DNA of 64,000 bases, taken from Skeletonema tropicum. Taxonomy: Eukaryota > Bacillariophyta > Thalassiosirophyceae > Thalassiosirales > Thalassiosiraceae. The stretch's first letter is position 1. Every line of letters begins with the position of its first letter. The notes below the pieces were generated by a model. That model did no database searches, was not told the DNA's origin, and worked only from the letters and a program-made list of their open reading frames with translations. The position numbers and the translations under genes were made by a program. Where the stretch lies: assembly GCA_037178625.1 (NCBI GenBank), contig CM074135.1:1490001-1554000 (forward strand). The letters run 5' to 3'. Shown piece by piece: positions 10,555-21,489 of the stretch.

Positions 10555-13034
10555 TATGGGTGGTGACGCTAGTAGCGCGCCTAAGTACTTGTATTTTCGA
10601 TCGAAAATTTAGAATTTAGATAGTGTAGTCGAATATTGACTCCATAACAAAAGTAAGACTACCATTAGAAAGCTCTACTCCTCTACTATTCGACTGATGT
10701 GTTGCTTTTGTTATTTGGTCAACTATGAGTCGAGTTACATTCGTCCAAAATCGAGCGTGTGCTTGACTTTGGTGTGTGCTCTCTTGTCCGACACGCATTC
10801 CCAGCTCCGGCATTTACCACTGCGAGATAGAGCAACGAATGTAGATATCGATGGAATACAATGCCGGAGCTGGGAAGGCACGAGCGACCAAGAACCACCC
10901 ATTGCGCTCGATGGTATGATTCGTGCGATTTGAATTTTTTTGGTCATTTTTAACTAGCGTTCATCTAGCAAATCACACAATTCGGCCTCCAACATGCCGA
11001 TGACATTCAGAATGGTCGTTCTCGGCAACCAATCGGTCAAATCACTCCGTTCAACTTGCTATACCCTTCACAATAACCCAATAGACAGATATTGTATGTT
11101 GGCGACATCGGAGCATTCGTAGTCTCGCTCGAAATAACGGTCAAACTCACCCCATCGATTCATCACAATCATCAATCGCGCATCGGCTTCATATTTCCTC
11201 CATCGACGTCGCTGTAACGCCATTCCATGATAAAATCTACACTGCACGCCTCCTCTGATCCATAATTGTCATCAATTGCCATCGGCAGGGCATCCATCAT
11301 GTTCAGCTTTAATGAAACACTGCGCGCGATTGCACAGATCAACTCGCAAGTGGAAGGGAATAATCCTTCTCATGTTCGAAATGGCGTATCCACCGAGAGA
11401 GAGTGTAAAAACTGCTCAATATTACCGAGACAGACGATATTTTTGAGGCGGCAATGGTGGGTGAGTCTGGTTATTATCTCAAGAATGGTGGAAGTGGGTC
11501 GTGGAAAGCCAATGCATTCGTACCAAATCCCTCACCCTACGACAAGACGACGATTGATATCCTCGACTCGTCTCCAAACGCACTAAACTTCCATGTCACT
11601 AAATATGGGGGGTATCGACCTTCTCCTTGCATGGGTGACACTCCTCGTCAGATGCTGCTCTTCAAGATGCCGTGTACTATTGCTTGAGGGAGAGGAAGAC
11701 AAAGATCAATCCCAAAAAACAACCAGACCTGATAAGATGTGTCACTGAATCTGATGGAGATCTGCATCGACACTTCGGTCAAATCGCCGCCGAACGGCAG
11801 AAGCTATGGCTCTTATGAGCAACTGATGACCAAGCAGGATCTGTATTCCACAATGTAGAGTGTAGAGCACCATTTGCTAGTGATTACGCTGTGTTTTTGT
11901 CGCCCATGTGATATCAAGATTGACTGTGTTGTAGAAGCTAAAGACACAACTCAAACCCAACTCAATTTAGTGAAGAGAGAGATCATAGACGCGTTGTATC
12001 CTTTAAATTGGATCCATCCCCTCGAGTATCTATCTCATACATTGAAGACAACGTCATATTGCGAGGAAGACTACTGATGTACTTTAGTGATGACAAAGAG
12101 GATGATGACTAGTCTTCATGCAGTGTAGATATTGTAGATGTATGTGTAGATATAATGCATAGTATCGATGTCTGGAGTAGTAGTAGTAGTATTTTCTCCT
12201 CTTCTACTACTAATCAAGCCTGAGTTGTTCTATCAAGAAATTATGACATCACTGCCAAATCAATAATTTCATGTCCAAAAAGCTATGACAATCCGACTAT
12301 GACGGTCGATTAAGCCCAAATATGGCAGCGATCCTCGATTGCATAGTCTTTGAACTATCCAATGAGCCATCAATCGGTCTAAGGGGAACGTCAGGAACAT
12401 GATAAGTTGCTCCATCAAAGATCGGTGATTTTTAAGACATGTGCAAGATGTCCGTACTTCAAGCGGCATTACGACCACGACGACTGATATCAAGTGAAAT
12501 AGCGCCAGCACCCGTCGAATATATAGATCATGGGCTGTCCATAGAGCCCTCACTCGGCTTGTGAGGAATTGTGTAACATGGTGAAACTACACACCGAACA
12601 TGGTGGATTTGATGAATTTTTTCTTTGTGATTTGTGATGGAGGGTGAAAGAGCCGGCGCGCCAAATTCACTTCGCCGATTTTCGGCCCCTTGGAGGAGCC
12701 GACCATGCCGCCCCTACGACCACCAACATTGACGACAATGATGAAACCAACGATACGAATGGCACAACATGACCCCAATAGACCAATGTCTGCGAGTTGG
12801 GGCGGAAATTTGACGATTTGATCACTACAGAGACCATTTTAGGCATAAATGGCTCATTTAACTAGGGGTTTGTTAGTGAAATGAATATCTTGATTACTAC
12901 AGAAGTAGAGGTGCTAGAAGTGCTCCCTTTGTGGTTCATTGGTCCCAGGGGTATGCTGAAGCTTTCTGAGAAATATCAAGGCGATTTTCCGAAATTCGTT
13001 TCGTTAGTAGATTTAACTAGCGTCACCACCCATA
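10555..13034. mobile_element. TIR DNA transposon, 2,480 bp, inserted in duplication copy B
   Basis: The ends are 19-bp inverted repeats: TATGGGTGGTGACGCTAGT at 10555 and its complement ending at 13034. They are flanked by a 5-bp target duplication ACTGC (10550-10554 and 13035-13039). The sister duplicate has the unoccupied site at 6179-6183, which proves insertion. Inside are a 17-bp inverted repeat (10798-10814 with 10860-10876) and only short, broken open frames, none recognisable as a transposase. I cannot assign a superfamily: the 5-bp target duplication and TATGGG ends fit no family I can name with confidence. It is non-autonomous or a decayed autonomous element. Confidence 0.9.
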
Positions 13035-13304
13035 ACTGCATTAATGGGCTTACAACCAGATTCGCTCAGTGTAAAATGTCACCGCCTTCCTGTGCACTCG
13101 GAAGCGTTCAATCCTCTCCCGTCTAGGTTACACGAAGCACGGCTGTTGCTGCAAGCATCGACACGAGGATGAATTTCTTTGCTGATGATGTCATAATGAT
13201 TTGGTGACTGCATAGGAGAGCAAAGATGAAATAATAATATGGACTCTGAAAAGAGACAAGAGCAAGCTAAAGGTTACGTTAGCATAGAAGTATAGGAGCA
13301 CTGC

Positions 13305-13455
13305 CCAGACGGATTGCTCGACTAAAAGCAATGCTATCTACGTCATGACCTGATGAGTGCCAAATTGAGCTGGCCGGCAGCACCACATTCAAATGCCTCT
13401 TCATTTCAAACTCATCCAATATGCCCATGAGCCGCTTCTAGTGGCCCAATATACT
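13305..13455 (+). repeat. Isolated satellite-like monomer (copy B)
   Basis: Counterpart of 6464-6605 in the duplicated block, with the same order of satellite blocks (CAGACGGATTGCTCGACTAAA, GAGCTGGCCGGCAGCACCAC, CATGAGCCGCTTCTAGTGGC). Confidence 0.85.
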
Positions 13456-13708
13456 CGGCTACGACAACATAAGTATTACAATACCCATCAGCCAAACTGC
13501 TTCGGCGGCAAGTTTTGATGGGCTGCTCAAAATGTCACAAGAAGCGGTATCGAAGTCACAGTCGCATTGAGCAGTGCAAAATCTTTTTGATGATTGCACT
13601 GCCTCGATCGACTTCGATCGATAGAATCTACGCAGTTCGTTCCTGTTGGTGCAACTTTTGCTGTGGATGCTAGAGACATAGCTATCATCACATCACGCAT
13701 TAATTGCA

Positions 13709-14657
13709 ATGACTATACGCAGTAGTTGTTTGGCCATTGTCGGCCTACTTGTTTCTTCCCTGGTCCTTGTGAGCAGCAACTTCTCATCCAATGTCGTTTT
13801 GTTAAATTCTCGGAACTGGAGGCGAGAGGTAGAAGATAGCCCTCATGCTGTCTTCGTCAATGTATGGTGAGTCCTTGCGGGCTGATAATCATTCTCCATG
13901 CCGTTTTTACTTCTGCTGCTTCTAACACTGTCCTCGGAATCAAATTATGGTCAGCCGATCGGGATGAGGATACTGCCAACTTCTCAACCCAGAGTGGGAG
14001 GAGTTGGCTACGCAGATCAAGGGATTTGTAAAGGTTGCTTACTGGGACACTGAAAAATCTGGACCTGTGCCTGCCGTTCTCGGTGAGATTAGAGGCACGC
14101 CAACCATTAAGCTTCTTGTGCCTAAACGCAAGGCAAGAACGAACAAGCAAAAGAATGTAGTCGATTATAATTTAGAGCGGAAAGCAGATGATATGAAACA
14201 ATTTGCACTTGATTCCATGCCTAGTTTTGTGGAGAGAATCAGTGGACCGGAAGACTTTGAAAAATTCAAGGTAAAAGCTGCAAAATATGGGCTGCCTATG
14301 ATGCTTGTCTTTTCAGAGAATAGACTTGTTTTAAATGAAATGAAGTATTTGAGTACAGAGTTTCGTAGACGAGTGCTTGTTGCGCACATTTCACTGTCAA
14401 AGAAGGAAAACAGGAACATTTTCTTCGAGTATGGAGTTCGTGGGCAAGCTCTCATCGCAACTGTTCCTCGTGCAGATGATGGCGAAGAGAAGCAAAGTTT
14501 AGTTACGTTCGATGGCAAATGGAACCTCCATAGACTTCGATCTTTCTTCACAGAACACGCGCTCAAGACAGAGGTGAAACCAAAGCCAAAATCAGATGAA
14601 ACAAAGAAGGCAGATGAGGTGCCACAACAGAAACAAACGGTCAAGACGGAACTTTAG
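13709..14657 (+). CDS. PDI/thioredoxin-fold selenoprotein with U-G-Y-C active site (TGA at 13965-13967 read as selenocysteine)
   Basis: Predicted secretory-pathway disulfide oxidoreductase of 286 residues. Exon 1 (13709-13866) encodes a hydrophobic signal segment and the start of a thioredoxin fold. An 88-bp GT-AG intron (13867-13954) joins in phase to exon 2, giving VNVCRSG-TGA-GYCQLLNPEWEE. PDI domains have WCGHCxxLxPEW here, so the TGA replaces the first catalytic cysteine (residue 57) and Cys60 is the second. The cis-proline loop follows in RGTPTIKLL (Pro about 102). After the TGA the frame stays open for 229 codons with normal composition and a basic, charged C-terminal tail. Selenocysteine PDIs are known in haptophyte and green algae. 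The alternative is a nonsense mutation or base error. A possible SECIS lies downstream. Confidence 0.72.
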
Positions 14658-14714
14658 GCAGAGGTACAATTTTGAATTACTGAGCACGATAGAATCAGCA
14701 GATCGTGGAGTACT

Positions 14715-14795
14715 GCACAAAGAGCTTGAATGACGGCCCAGACGTTGCTTGTTTCTCTTTCTGACAAAAGATGCTTGGCCTGACTGTGTTTCGTT
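14715..14795 (+). promoter_or_regulatory. Candidate SECIS element in the 3' UTR of the PDI selenoprotein (weak)
   Basis: An ATGA at 14730-14733 is followed by GGCC (14735-14738) that can pair with GGCC at 14777-14780, directly followed by TGAC (14781-14784). This places the ATGA and GA quartet halves opposite each other, as in eukaryotic SECIS elements. The inner stem can be extended with wobble pairs (CAG-CGTT against GATGCTT). The conserved apical AA at the usual distance is not evident and helix I is weak, so this is only a candidate. Confidence 0.3.
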
Positions 14796-15211
14796 ACGAA
14801 GCTATAAGTCTCTGCGTGCATAGATCTATCTTCTCACGATAAAAATTGTTCTGCAACTCTGCTGTAGGCTGCAGTAGTTGCAATAGATCACATACAAGAA
14901 GTAGTGCCTAACGAAGTCATACCTTATATCTACCTGGAACTCACCTTTTATATTGTTACCTTAGCCTCAATATAACATCAGATCAGTACAAGAAGTAGTC
15001 ACTTTTAGTGCAGGGTGCATCTGGTAGTACATCGTGCATGCCGGGAAGAAAAGTCACAGGATAAAATATAAGTCACGAGAGGTCACGAGTCACGGTCATC
15101 GTCCAACCTATTCTAAAACCAAAAACCATGACCGAGAATAAGCGATGATGATAGTCCACCATGGCATGAGAGCCTACAATAAAGTAAAGATCGTTCCATA
15201 CTACATGCAAT
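14796..15211. other. Intergenic, no gene seen
   Basis: Mixed sequence between the selenoprotein and the BT1 transporter. It contains a short direct repeat (ACAAGAAGTAGT near 14893 and 14988) and several ATGA motifs, none with an obvious SECIS fold. Confidence 0.4.
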
Positions 15212-17549
15212 ATGAATCAAAACTTAGGCTTGACTGGCTGTGACGAAACAGCGAACGATATTCTCGAACACATCCCTTCGGATTCGGAACGAAGAGCGGC
15301 AACTGATGGAGAGAGTAGTATTCGTCGAGGTGCTGGCGGTTACTTCCGCCGCCCAGCGTCGTTCAGGATCTTCCGACGGGTGGAAGGTTCATCATATGAT
15401 GGGTCATCATCACATTATGATGATGACCGCTCATCTGCAGGCGATATATCAGTGGACACAAACCTCAGAACTGTAATGATGCTTCAGTCAGCAGGTGAAG
15501 ACCCCGAGGAGCGTAAGATTTCCGCTATTGATGAAAAGAAGAAGGAAGGCGACATATACAACATTTCTGCTGATGATGATATAAACCCACTCTCCAATGA
15601 TTATATAGGAGTGGTTGCAAACTACTTCTCTGTTGGCCTTATGATTGGTGGTTCGACGTCACTGTTGTATCCAGTTTTGATTGTCAAAGCAGGAGCCACA
15701 GCAAGCTTAATGACTGCGGTAAGTGAGAGATACCGAAACTCCTCAACTAACTGTGATCGTGCATTTGGATGTAGAACGCTGACCCTCCTTTCTTACTTGA
15801 TGAAACTGTACAGTCATATGCTGTGGTCATGGTGTTTTGGAGTTACAAAATCGTATTCGGATTTCTCTCAGATTGCTTTCCTATATTTGGGTACAAGAGA
15901 AAACCGTATATAGTAATTGGCTGGTTGTTTTGCGCGGCAGTACTAATAGCACTTGCAAGGGAAGGAAATGACGTTGATCCTCGAAACCTGGTAATTCATG
16001 TTCGCACTGGCAAATTTGGGTTACGTGTGGGCAGACGTCGCAAGTGATGGCTTCATGGTATGGATAGCCCATCGTGAGCCTATTGAGAAGCGCGGTAAGA
16101 TGCAAACGTTAGTTTACTCAGTGAGCAAATTGGGTCAAATAGTCGTGAACCTCTTGATTCTGGTGGGTTTCAGCGGTCCTGAAATGAACTGTCCAGGATA
16201 TCAGCCTGATCCCACAATTCCTTGCACGAATAACATTTATGTCACCAAACGTGTCGATCCAGAGCTCTACGCGAACAATCCATATAGCTGGTGTTATCAA
16301 ATGTGCGATGACGCTACGTTTGAATGGGATTTGTCAATTCCAGAGTTCGCAATTACCATTTGCTTTGTAATCTTTGCAAGCATTCCATTATACTTGCGTC
16401 TGAAGGAGGATAAAGTCAGAGCTGAACCCCGGTTGGAATTTCTCGCAAAGTTTTGGTCTCAACTGAAGAGGAAAGCCGCTTGGCAGGTGATTCTTTATGG
16501 AATGATATCACACATTACATTCGGGGTCTCTAATGCAGCCAAGATGCCAGCAAACTATGTCTGGCTGGATTTGCATACATTTCAATACCAAATCATGGTA
16601 ATTTTCGAGAAGTTCTTCTTCTTTGTCGGGCTGAATTTGGTTCGAAAGTATGCTTTGAATGTCAGTTGGAGAAAGCTGGTGTTGGCTGGGTCGACATTGG
16701 TCCTCGCGTTCAATAGTCTCTACTTCATCATCATCTTCGACGTTTGGAGAAACTCTTGGTTTTATATCTTCACCGATGTTTCCGCGTTGTTTATGTATAC
16801 TCTCAACTTCCTTTCTACACACGCTTGCATGGGTAAGTATTCGCACTAATCTTTTGACTTGTTGACTGTTCTCGTCTCCTTCTCACCTTCATTTCACCTA
16901 TGTATCGATAGTTGAGGTGGCAGAGCCAGGGTACGAAGCTATAACGTACGCGTTGATTACAACAGCAACAAACGCAGTATCTCCGCTTAGTGCAGTTGTC
17001 AGCTACCAGTTGCTGGCTTTCTTTCCACTTTTGAATGACCAAGAGAGTATAGCAACGGATACACCTGAAGTCAGGTCGCAGTTTGCAATGTTGCAGGCAC
17101 TTGTCATGCTGATAAACATATCGAGCTTGCTTTCCCTTCCATTACTTCCAAGACAGAAGAAACAGACTAGGGAATTAGTCGCAAAGGGCGAGACAAGTTC
17201 TTTCTGGGGAAGTTTCGTCATCTTTTCGGCGTTGACATTCCTCTCTTATTCTACACTTGTCACATTCGTGACCGTGAAATATCATGACGTTTATGGGTAA
17301 GTTTTGGTCTCTCTTTTCTTACACCTTATTGATCGATCGAAATTTGCGATCTCACGCAGCGCTCACCACTCTTCACACAGGTGCATGAAAATATTAGGTG
17401 GTGGAGGCTGCAGCGCCGATGAGAGTTCAACAATGGCACTAGGTCTCGTCACGTGCATCTTCGCGTTTTGCTACGGGGTCAACTTTTATTTGTCCTTCCT
17501 CCCAATCTTGACAGGCGAGAGGAACTTTTCTTGGGCGATGTTTTACTAG
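15212..17549 (+). CDS. BT1-family (folate/biopterin-type) transporter, four exons, one apparent +1 frameshift
   Basis: Multi-pass membrane carrier of the BT1 branch of the major facilitator superfamily; folate or pterin transport is the family role, but the substrate here is not determinable. Exons: 15212-15718, 15814-16832, 16912-17296, 17381-17549. Introns are 95, 79 and 84 bp. An alternative acceptor near 15773 would also keep frame. Diagnostic blocks are SDCFPIFGYKRKPYIVIGW, ADVASDGFMVWIAHREP and CPGYQPDPTIPC. Within exon 2 the frame moves +1 near 15995-15998, between NLVIH and MFALANLGYV, both of which match the family; no intron fits. The N-terminal 120 residues are soluble and Ser/Asp-rich. 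The product ends soon after a late helix, so the C-terminus may be short. Confidence 0.8.
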
Positions 17550-17599
17550 GAAGCTCATGCTTCACAATGTACAAATGTAATTTTACAGTTAATATCCTA

Positions 17600-19100
17600 T
17601 CACCGTTTCATTTGAATGCTTTCTAAGAAGCCTATTGAGCGAAGGGCATCTTCTCTTTCAACTGTCAGGGGTGATTTCTTACCCTCCAGCTTAGCACGAT
17701 AACATGCTTTTTGTCGTTGGCACCAGTTGTAAAGAGAGGGATTTCGGCTTTGCTGCACGTTCAAGCTTCCCCATTCCTCTAAATACTCTGTCAATTCTGC
17801 CAATCTATTACGCCAGCGCTCATCCGCTGCAGAACTAATTTGTTGGCCAAGGTCAAAGGCAAATCCAATAGATTCTAGCATTTGTAACCGCGACTCCGTC
17901 ATGTGAGATTGCTGCCCTCGTCGGATATGAATTGTAATGTGCACGCTGATTGAAGACCCAGAGGCCCAGTCCCACCGTATGACATTGGCACATTGCAATC
18001 TCCGTGCACATCGCGATACGCAATAAGCTCAGTGATAGGTTTGATTCCATTGATATTGATGTACATCCCATACAAAGCCTAGGTCGTTCAATCGGTCGAC
18101 TCTATCTTGTGAGAGTTGACCGCCTCCTTCGAACGATACACCCATAGTTCCCTGTTCCTTTCTCAAGTGTCTTTGCGAACGCACCCAAGATCCAAGTGGG
18201 CCATAATTCTTAGGAACTACGCAGTCTCCGTTAACTCTCTTGTATTCTTTCAGTTCTTCAAACCGTTCCTCCCACGTAGCACGTGGTTTTACAGTGGATC
18301 GAACTCTCGGCTCATCAAACATAGTCTTCGGAAAACCCGACACTTTCTAGCTCCAGTCGCCTCTCTCTTGACATGACGGCAGATTCCTCTTCTTCACTCG
18401 TAGCTTGTAAATAAAGTCGGTATTCTCGCTCCATTCGTCGTACCCACAAGGCCAACTTTCCATTCATAAACCGTGGATCAATATGGCCATTCATTTCTTT
18501 GTATATTCTAAGCTCGCCAAGATTTTGTTCAAATTGCTTCTCTCTCACATCCCATACAAAGTCAATAGTCGTTCAGCTTTTGAACACGATCTTGGGTCAA
18601 GATTGTCTTTAGCTTTGAATGGTTGGGATTTTCTTCAGTAAGTAATGTATTGTATTTCTTGTGTTCAATTCTCATCTTTTCTACCCAAGCCCCAAGTCCG
18701 GCCATTGGATCTAGGTACAACGCAGTGACCATGCTTCCTTCTGAAGTCACATAACTCTTCGTAACGTGTAATCCAAGTGTGAGCAACCGCGTCCCACACA
18801 AAATCAACATCATCCAATAAGCTTTTTGCGTTGTTCATTCATTGATGTTTTCGGTAATTCTGTGCTATCCTCATTGTCGTCTAGTTCTATCCAACGTAAG
18901 TACTTTGCATGCTCAATTCGTTGACTGTTCACCCAAGTTCCGAGCGGTTTCTCTGACTGAGGAACGTTTGTGTGCCCGTGCTCCTGTTTGTATGATAACA
19001 ACAGCTCATAGCTCTCCTCCCATGATCTACGACGAGCGGCGAAACAATGATACTCTTCTCTCCAAACCGCCGATGCTGCTGTGTAACGATATCGGCGCAC
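17600..19100 (-). pseudogene. Helicase-associated (HA) domain repeat protein broken by seven +1 frame changes
   Basis: Read on the minus strand, this contains at least five copies of the roughly 65-residue helicase-associated domain (W-E-x-x-Y/F-E-x-L, then GHxxVP, then LGxWVxxQR, then GFVWD). Examples are SWEESYELLLSYKQEHGHTN, LGTWVNSQRIEH, ATWEERFEELKEYKRVNGDC and LNDLGFVWDV. The domains lie in successive frames; changes occur near 18810, 18698, 18565, 18330, 18030, 17964 and 17928, and each is +1. A possible eighth lies near 19030, where an upstream Ala-rich frame (from 19218) would join. Between the breaks no stops occur. No helicase motor is present. Called a pseudogene by convention, but the uniform direction leaves sequence error or recoding open. 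Confidence 0.75.
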
Positions 19101-19493
19101 AAGAGAACGCCGCTGCCGCTGCCGCTGCTGCTGACAATAGTATCTGCCGCATTGGACGGATGGAATTCAAGTGCCGACGGTGATAATGACCTATTGACAC
19201 TGCTGTTGATGCCGACATTGAGATTTGAGATGATAGATGATGATCTATCTGCGGCGCTGTTTTGGCGGGGCCATCACTTATTGTACCGCCGCGCCAAAAA
19301 TATCACTTGATACCTATCTGCGCCACGCCGCCACCAAACCACCACTCACCACCGCACCGATGATTGATTATTGCAACCATCGATTGGAAGCGTGTTGGGG
19401 GCAATAGTGCAAGGTAATTGATCAAGGAGGTGCCAACCAACTGGCCAACTGCAACTGAAGATCCATTATTTCGTTCAGTATCATGCAGCAACA

Positions 19494-21381
19494 ATGCTAA
19501 AACACATCATTATGAACACATCTTGTGCACTGGTGGCCATCGTCGTGATGGCGAGCATTCCTCAGATGCATTCGCTCATCCGCCAAGAACAGTTAGCATT
19601 CCAGAGCATTCACTCTGCTTCAACTGCAAGAAACAGCAGAACAGCAAGTGTTCACCCCACGACCACTAGCTCAAGTAGAATAATAGAGCCTAGGCTGTTG
19701 TACATGTCTGCCGTAGCATCGAAGAATGACAATCGTGCCATACAAGCAACAGAATCGAAAAGCAAGAGCGTCCTGAATCTCTTTGGCAAACTCACGAAGA
19801 ATCAAGGAGATGAAGCACCTACACAGAATTCAAAACACGAAAATCCTCTAGAAGAAGGTCCCTTCGATGTAACAACAGTGAAGGAGTTGGATGAATACTT
19901 TGACGATGTGAAGCATCGATTCCGCAAAAAGAAGAGCAAAAACGAGACCAATGCTGCTGATGAAAAGAGCAGAAAATATATTGATTATGATGCTCTTGTA
20001 GCCGCACTTTCTGTCAAGGGTGATACACAGATAATAGGTTCAGCTGAACGCAAGGATCTTGTTCATCCTGTTGTACAATTATTACATGAACGAAGGCGTC
20101 AAATTGAAAAGAACAAAACAGAAAGTGGGACTGATTCAGTCGACACGAAGCTTGTCAATCGTTCAATGCCGCCTGACGATGGCTACCGCATCGCTCTTGC
20201 TGTTGAAGGTGGAGGTATGCGTGGCTGTGTGACTGCAGGGATGGTAACAGCGATTCACCACCTTGGTTTAGAAGATACAATTGATGTAGTATACGGGAGC
20301 AGTGCTGGTACAGTGATAGGGGCTTATTTCATCGCACGACAACTCCCTTGGTATGGTCCTGAAGTATATTATGATATGCTTACGTCTGCGGGCACAGCTT
20401 TCATCAACACAAAAAGATTTCTGCGTGCGCTTGGTTTAGGATTACTAGATCCTCGACTTGTAAAAGACGTCATCTTTAGACGCAATCACGGAAAGCCTGT
20501 GCTAGATTTGTCCTACTTGCTGCGTACAACCATGCAAGATGAATAAACCTCTAGATTGGGAAACGTTTGAAAGAATGCAAAAGGTTCAACCACTAAAAAT
20601 TATGGCGTCGGGGTTGAAAAGCGAAAAGGCAATCATTATGGATATGGAGCGAGGTTCGTTTCGCAATATTAAAGAAATGGCGTCTTGTATGCAAGCAAGT
20701 TGCCTCTTACCCGGCGTTGCTGGTCCTGTAATGAACATGAAAACAAATAGAATAGAAGATGGTTCAATACAAACAGAAATGATTGCCAGGAACAATGAAG
20801 GAGGAGATGGTGAGCCATTAGCAGACTCATTATTATTCGAACCGATGCCGTATAGGGCAGCAGTGTCAGAAAAAGCAACACATGTGGTAGTTCTTCGGTC
20901 ACGACCAGATGGCGTTGATGTGACTGGAAAGACTTCCATTTTCGAGAAGTTGATATTCCGACGCTTCTTCCTAAGAAAGAACAGTCTTAGAAATATATAC
21001 GAATACATGAGAAAAGGTCTACACAAAAAGCGGTACGCAGAAGATGTTATTGTGCTTAATGAAGCAGCGCGTGATATGAATAGACCATATTCAGATACCG
21101 AGAAGCCACATCTACTTCCAATTGCTGTCCCTCCTGGATCACCTGAGGTTAAAAGGTTAGAGAAAGGCAGGGAACCAATTTTACAAGGTGTACGAAGAGG
21201 ATTTGCACGTGCATACGACGCTTTAGTGGAGGATGTGGAGCAACGCGGGAAAGGAAAGGAGGTTGCAATGCAAATATTTCCCGATGACATTCTTGACTAC
21301 GATCCTAAAACATACACATCAAAGCACGAGTCTGCTTACGCTTCATATCTTGAAGAAATGAAGAGGAGCAGTGACAAATAA
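19494..21381 (+). CDS. Patatin-like phospholipase, with one apparent +1 frameshift
   Basis: Predicted Ser/Asp-dyad lipid acyl hydrolase. The N-terminus has a hydrophobic segment (CALVAIVVMASIPQMHSL) followed by a long polar region, suggesting organelle or membrane targeting. The patatin domain starts near residue 230 with the oxyanion loop VEGGGMRG and continues with the nucleophile elbow YGSSAG (GxSxG, near 268-272). The catalytic Asp is in EDGSIQ. The frame stops at TAA (20544-20546) after TTMQDE. Skipping the T resumes exactly with KPLDWETFERMQ, so one extra base is present. The second half is complete to the stop at 21381. The restored length is about 628 residues. Its neighbour PP1 is convergent, with the two stops about 110 bp apart. 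Confidence 0.82.
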
Positions 21382-21489
21382 AGTAACCTGGATCTTATAT
21401 TGAACGATTACCGCAATAATACAATAATTTGCTCCAAAACAAGTCCAATAATACTTCAATTATTTTACTAATAATACCTAATCATGGGC

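Larger units (their letters stand above)
9284..13605 (+). repeat. Segmental duplication, copy B, split by a DNA transposon
   Basis: Homologous to 4918-6750 in two pieces, 9284-10554 and 13035-13605. The intervening 2,480 bp is the transposon described separately. The left break falls inside the codons before SYWEYTSTAMNYLY of the nucleotidase, so the gene fragment in this copy has no start. Confidence 0.95.

Noticed and set aside
15121..15180. Alternative SECIS around ATGACCGAGAATAAGCG
   Set aside because: AA is present after ATGA, but the opposite GA strand and stem pairing are absent.
15973..16050. Short intron (GTAATT...GGGCAG) to repair the BT1 frame
   Set aside because: It would remove ALANLGYVWADVAS, one of the most conserved BT1 segments, so a +1 base change near 15997 fits better.
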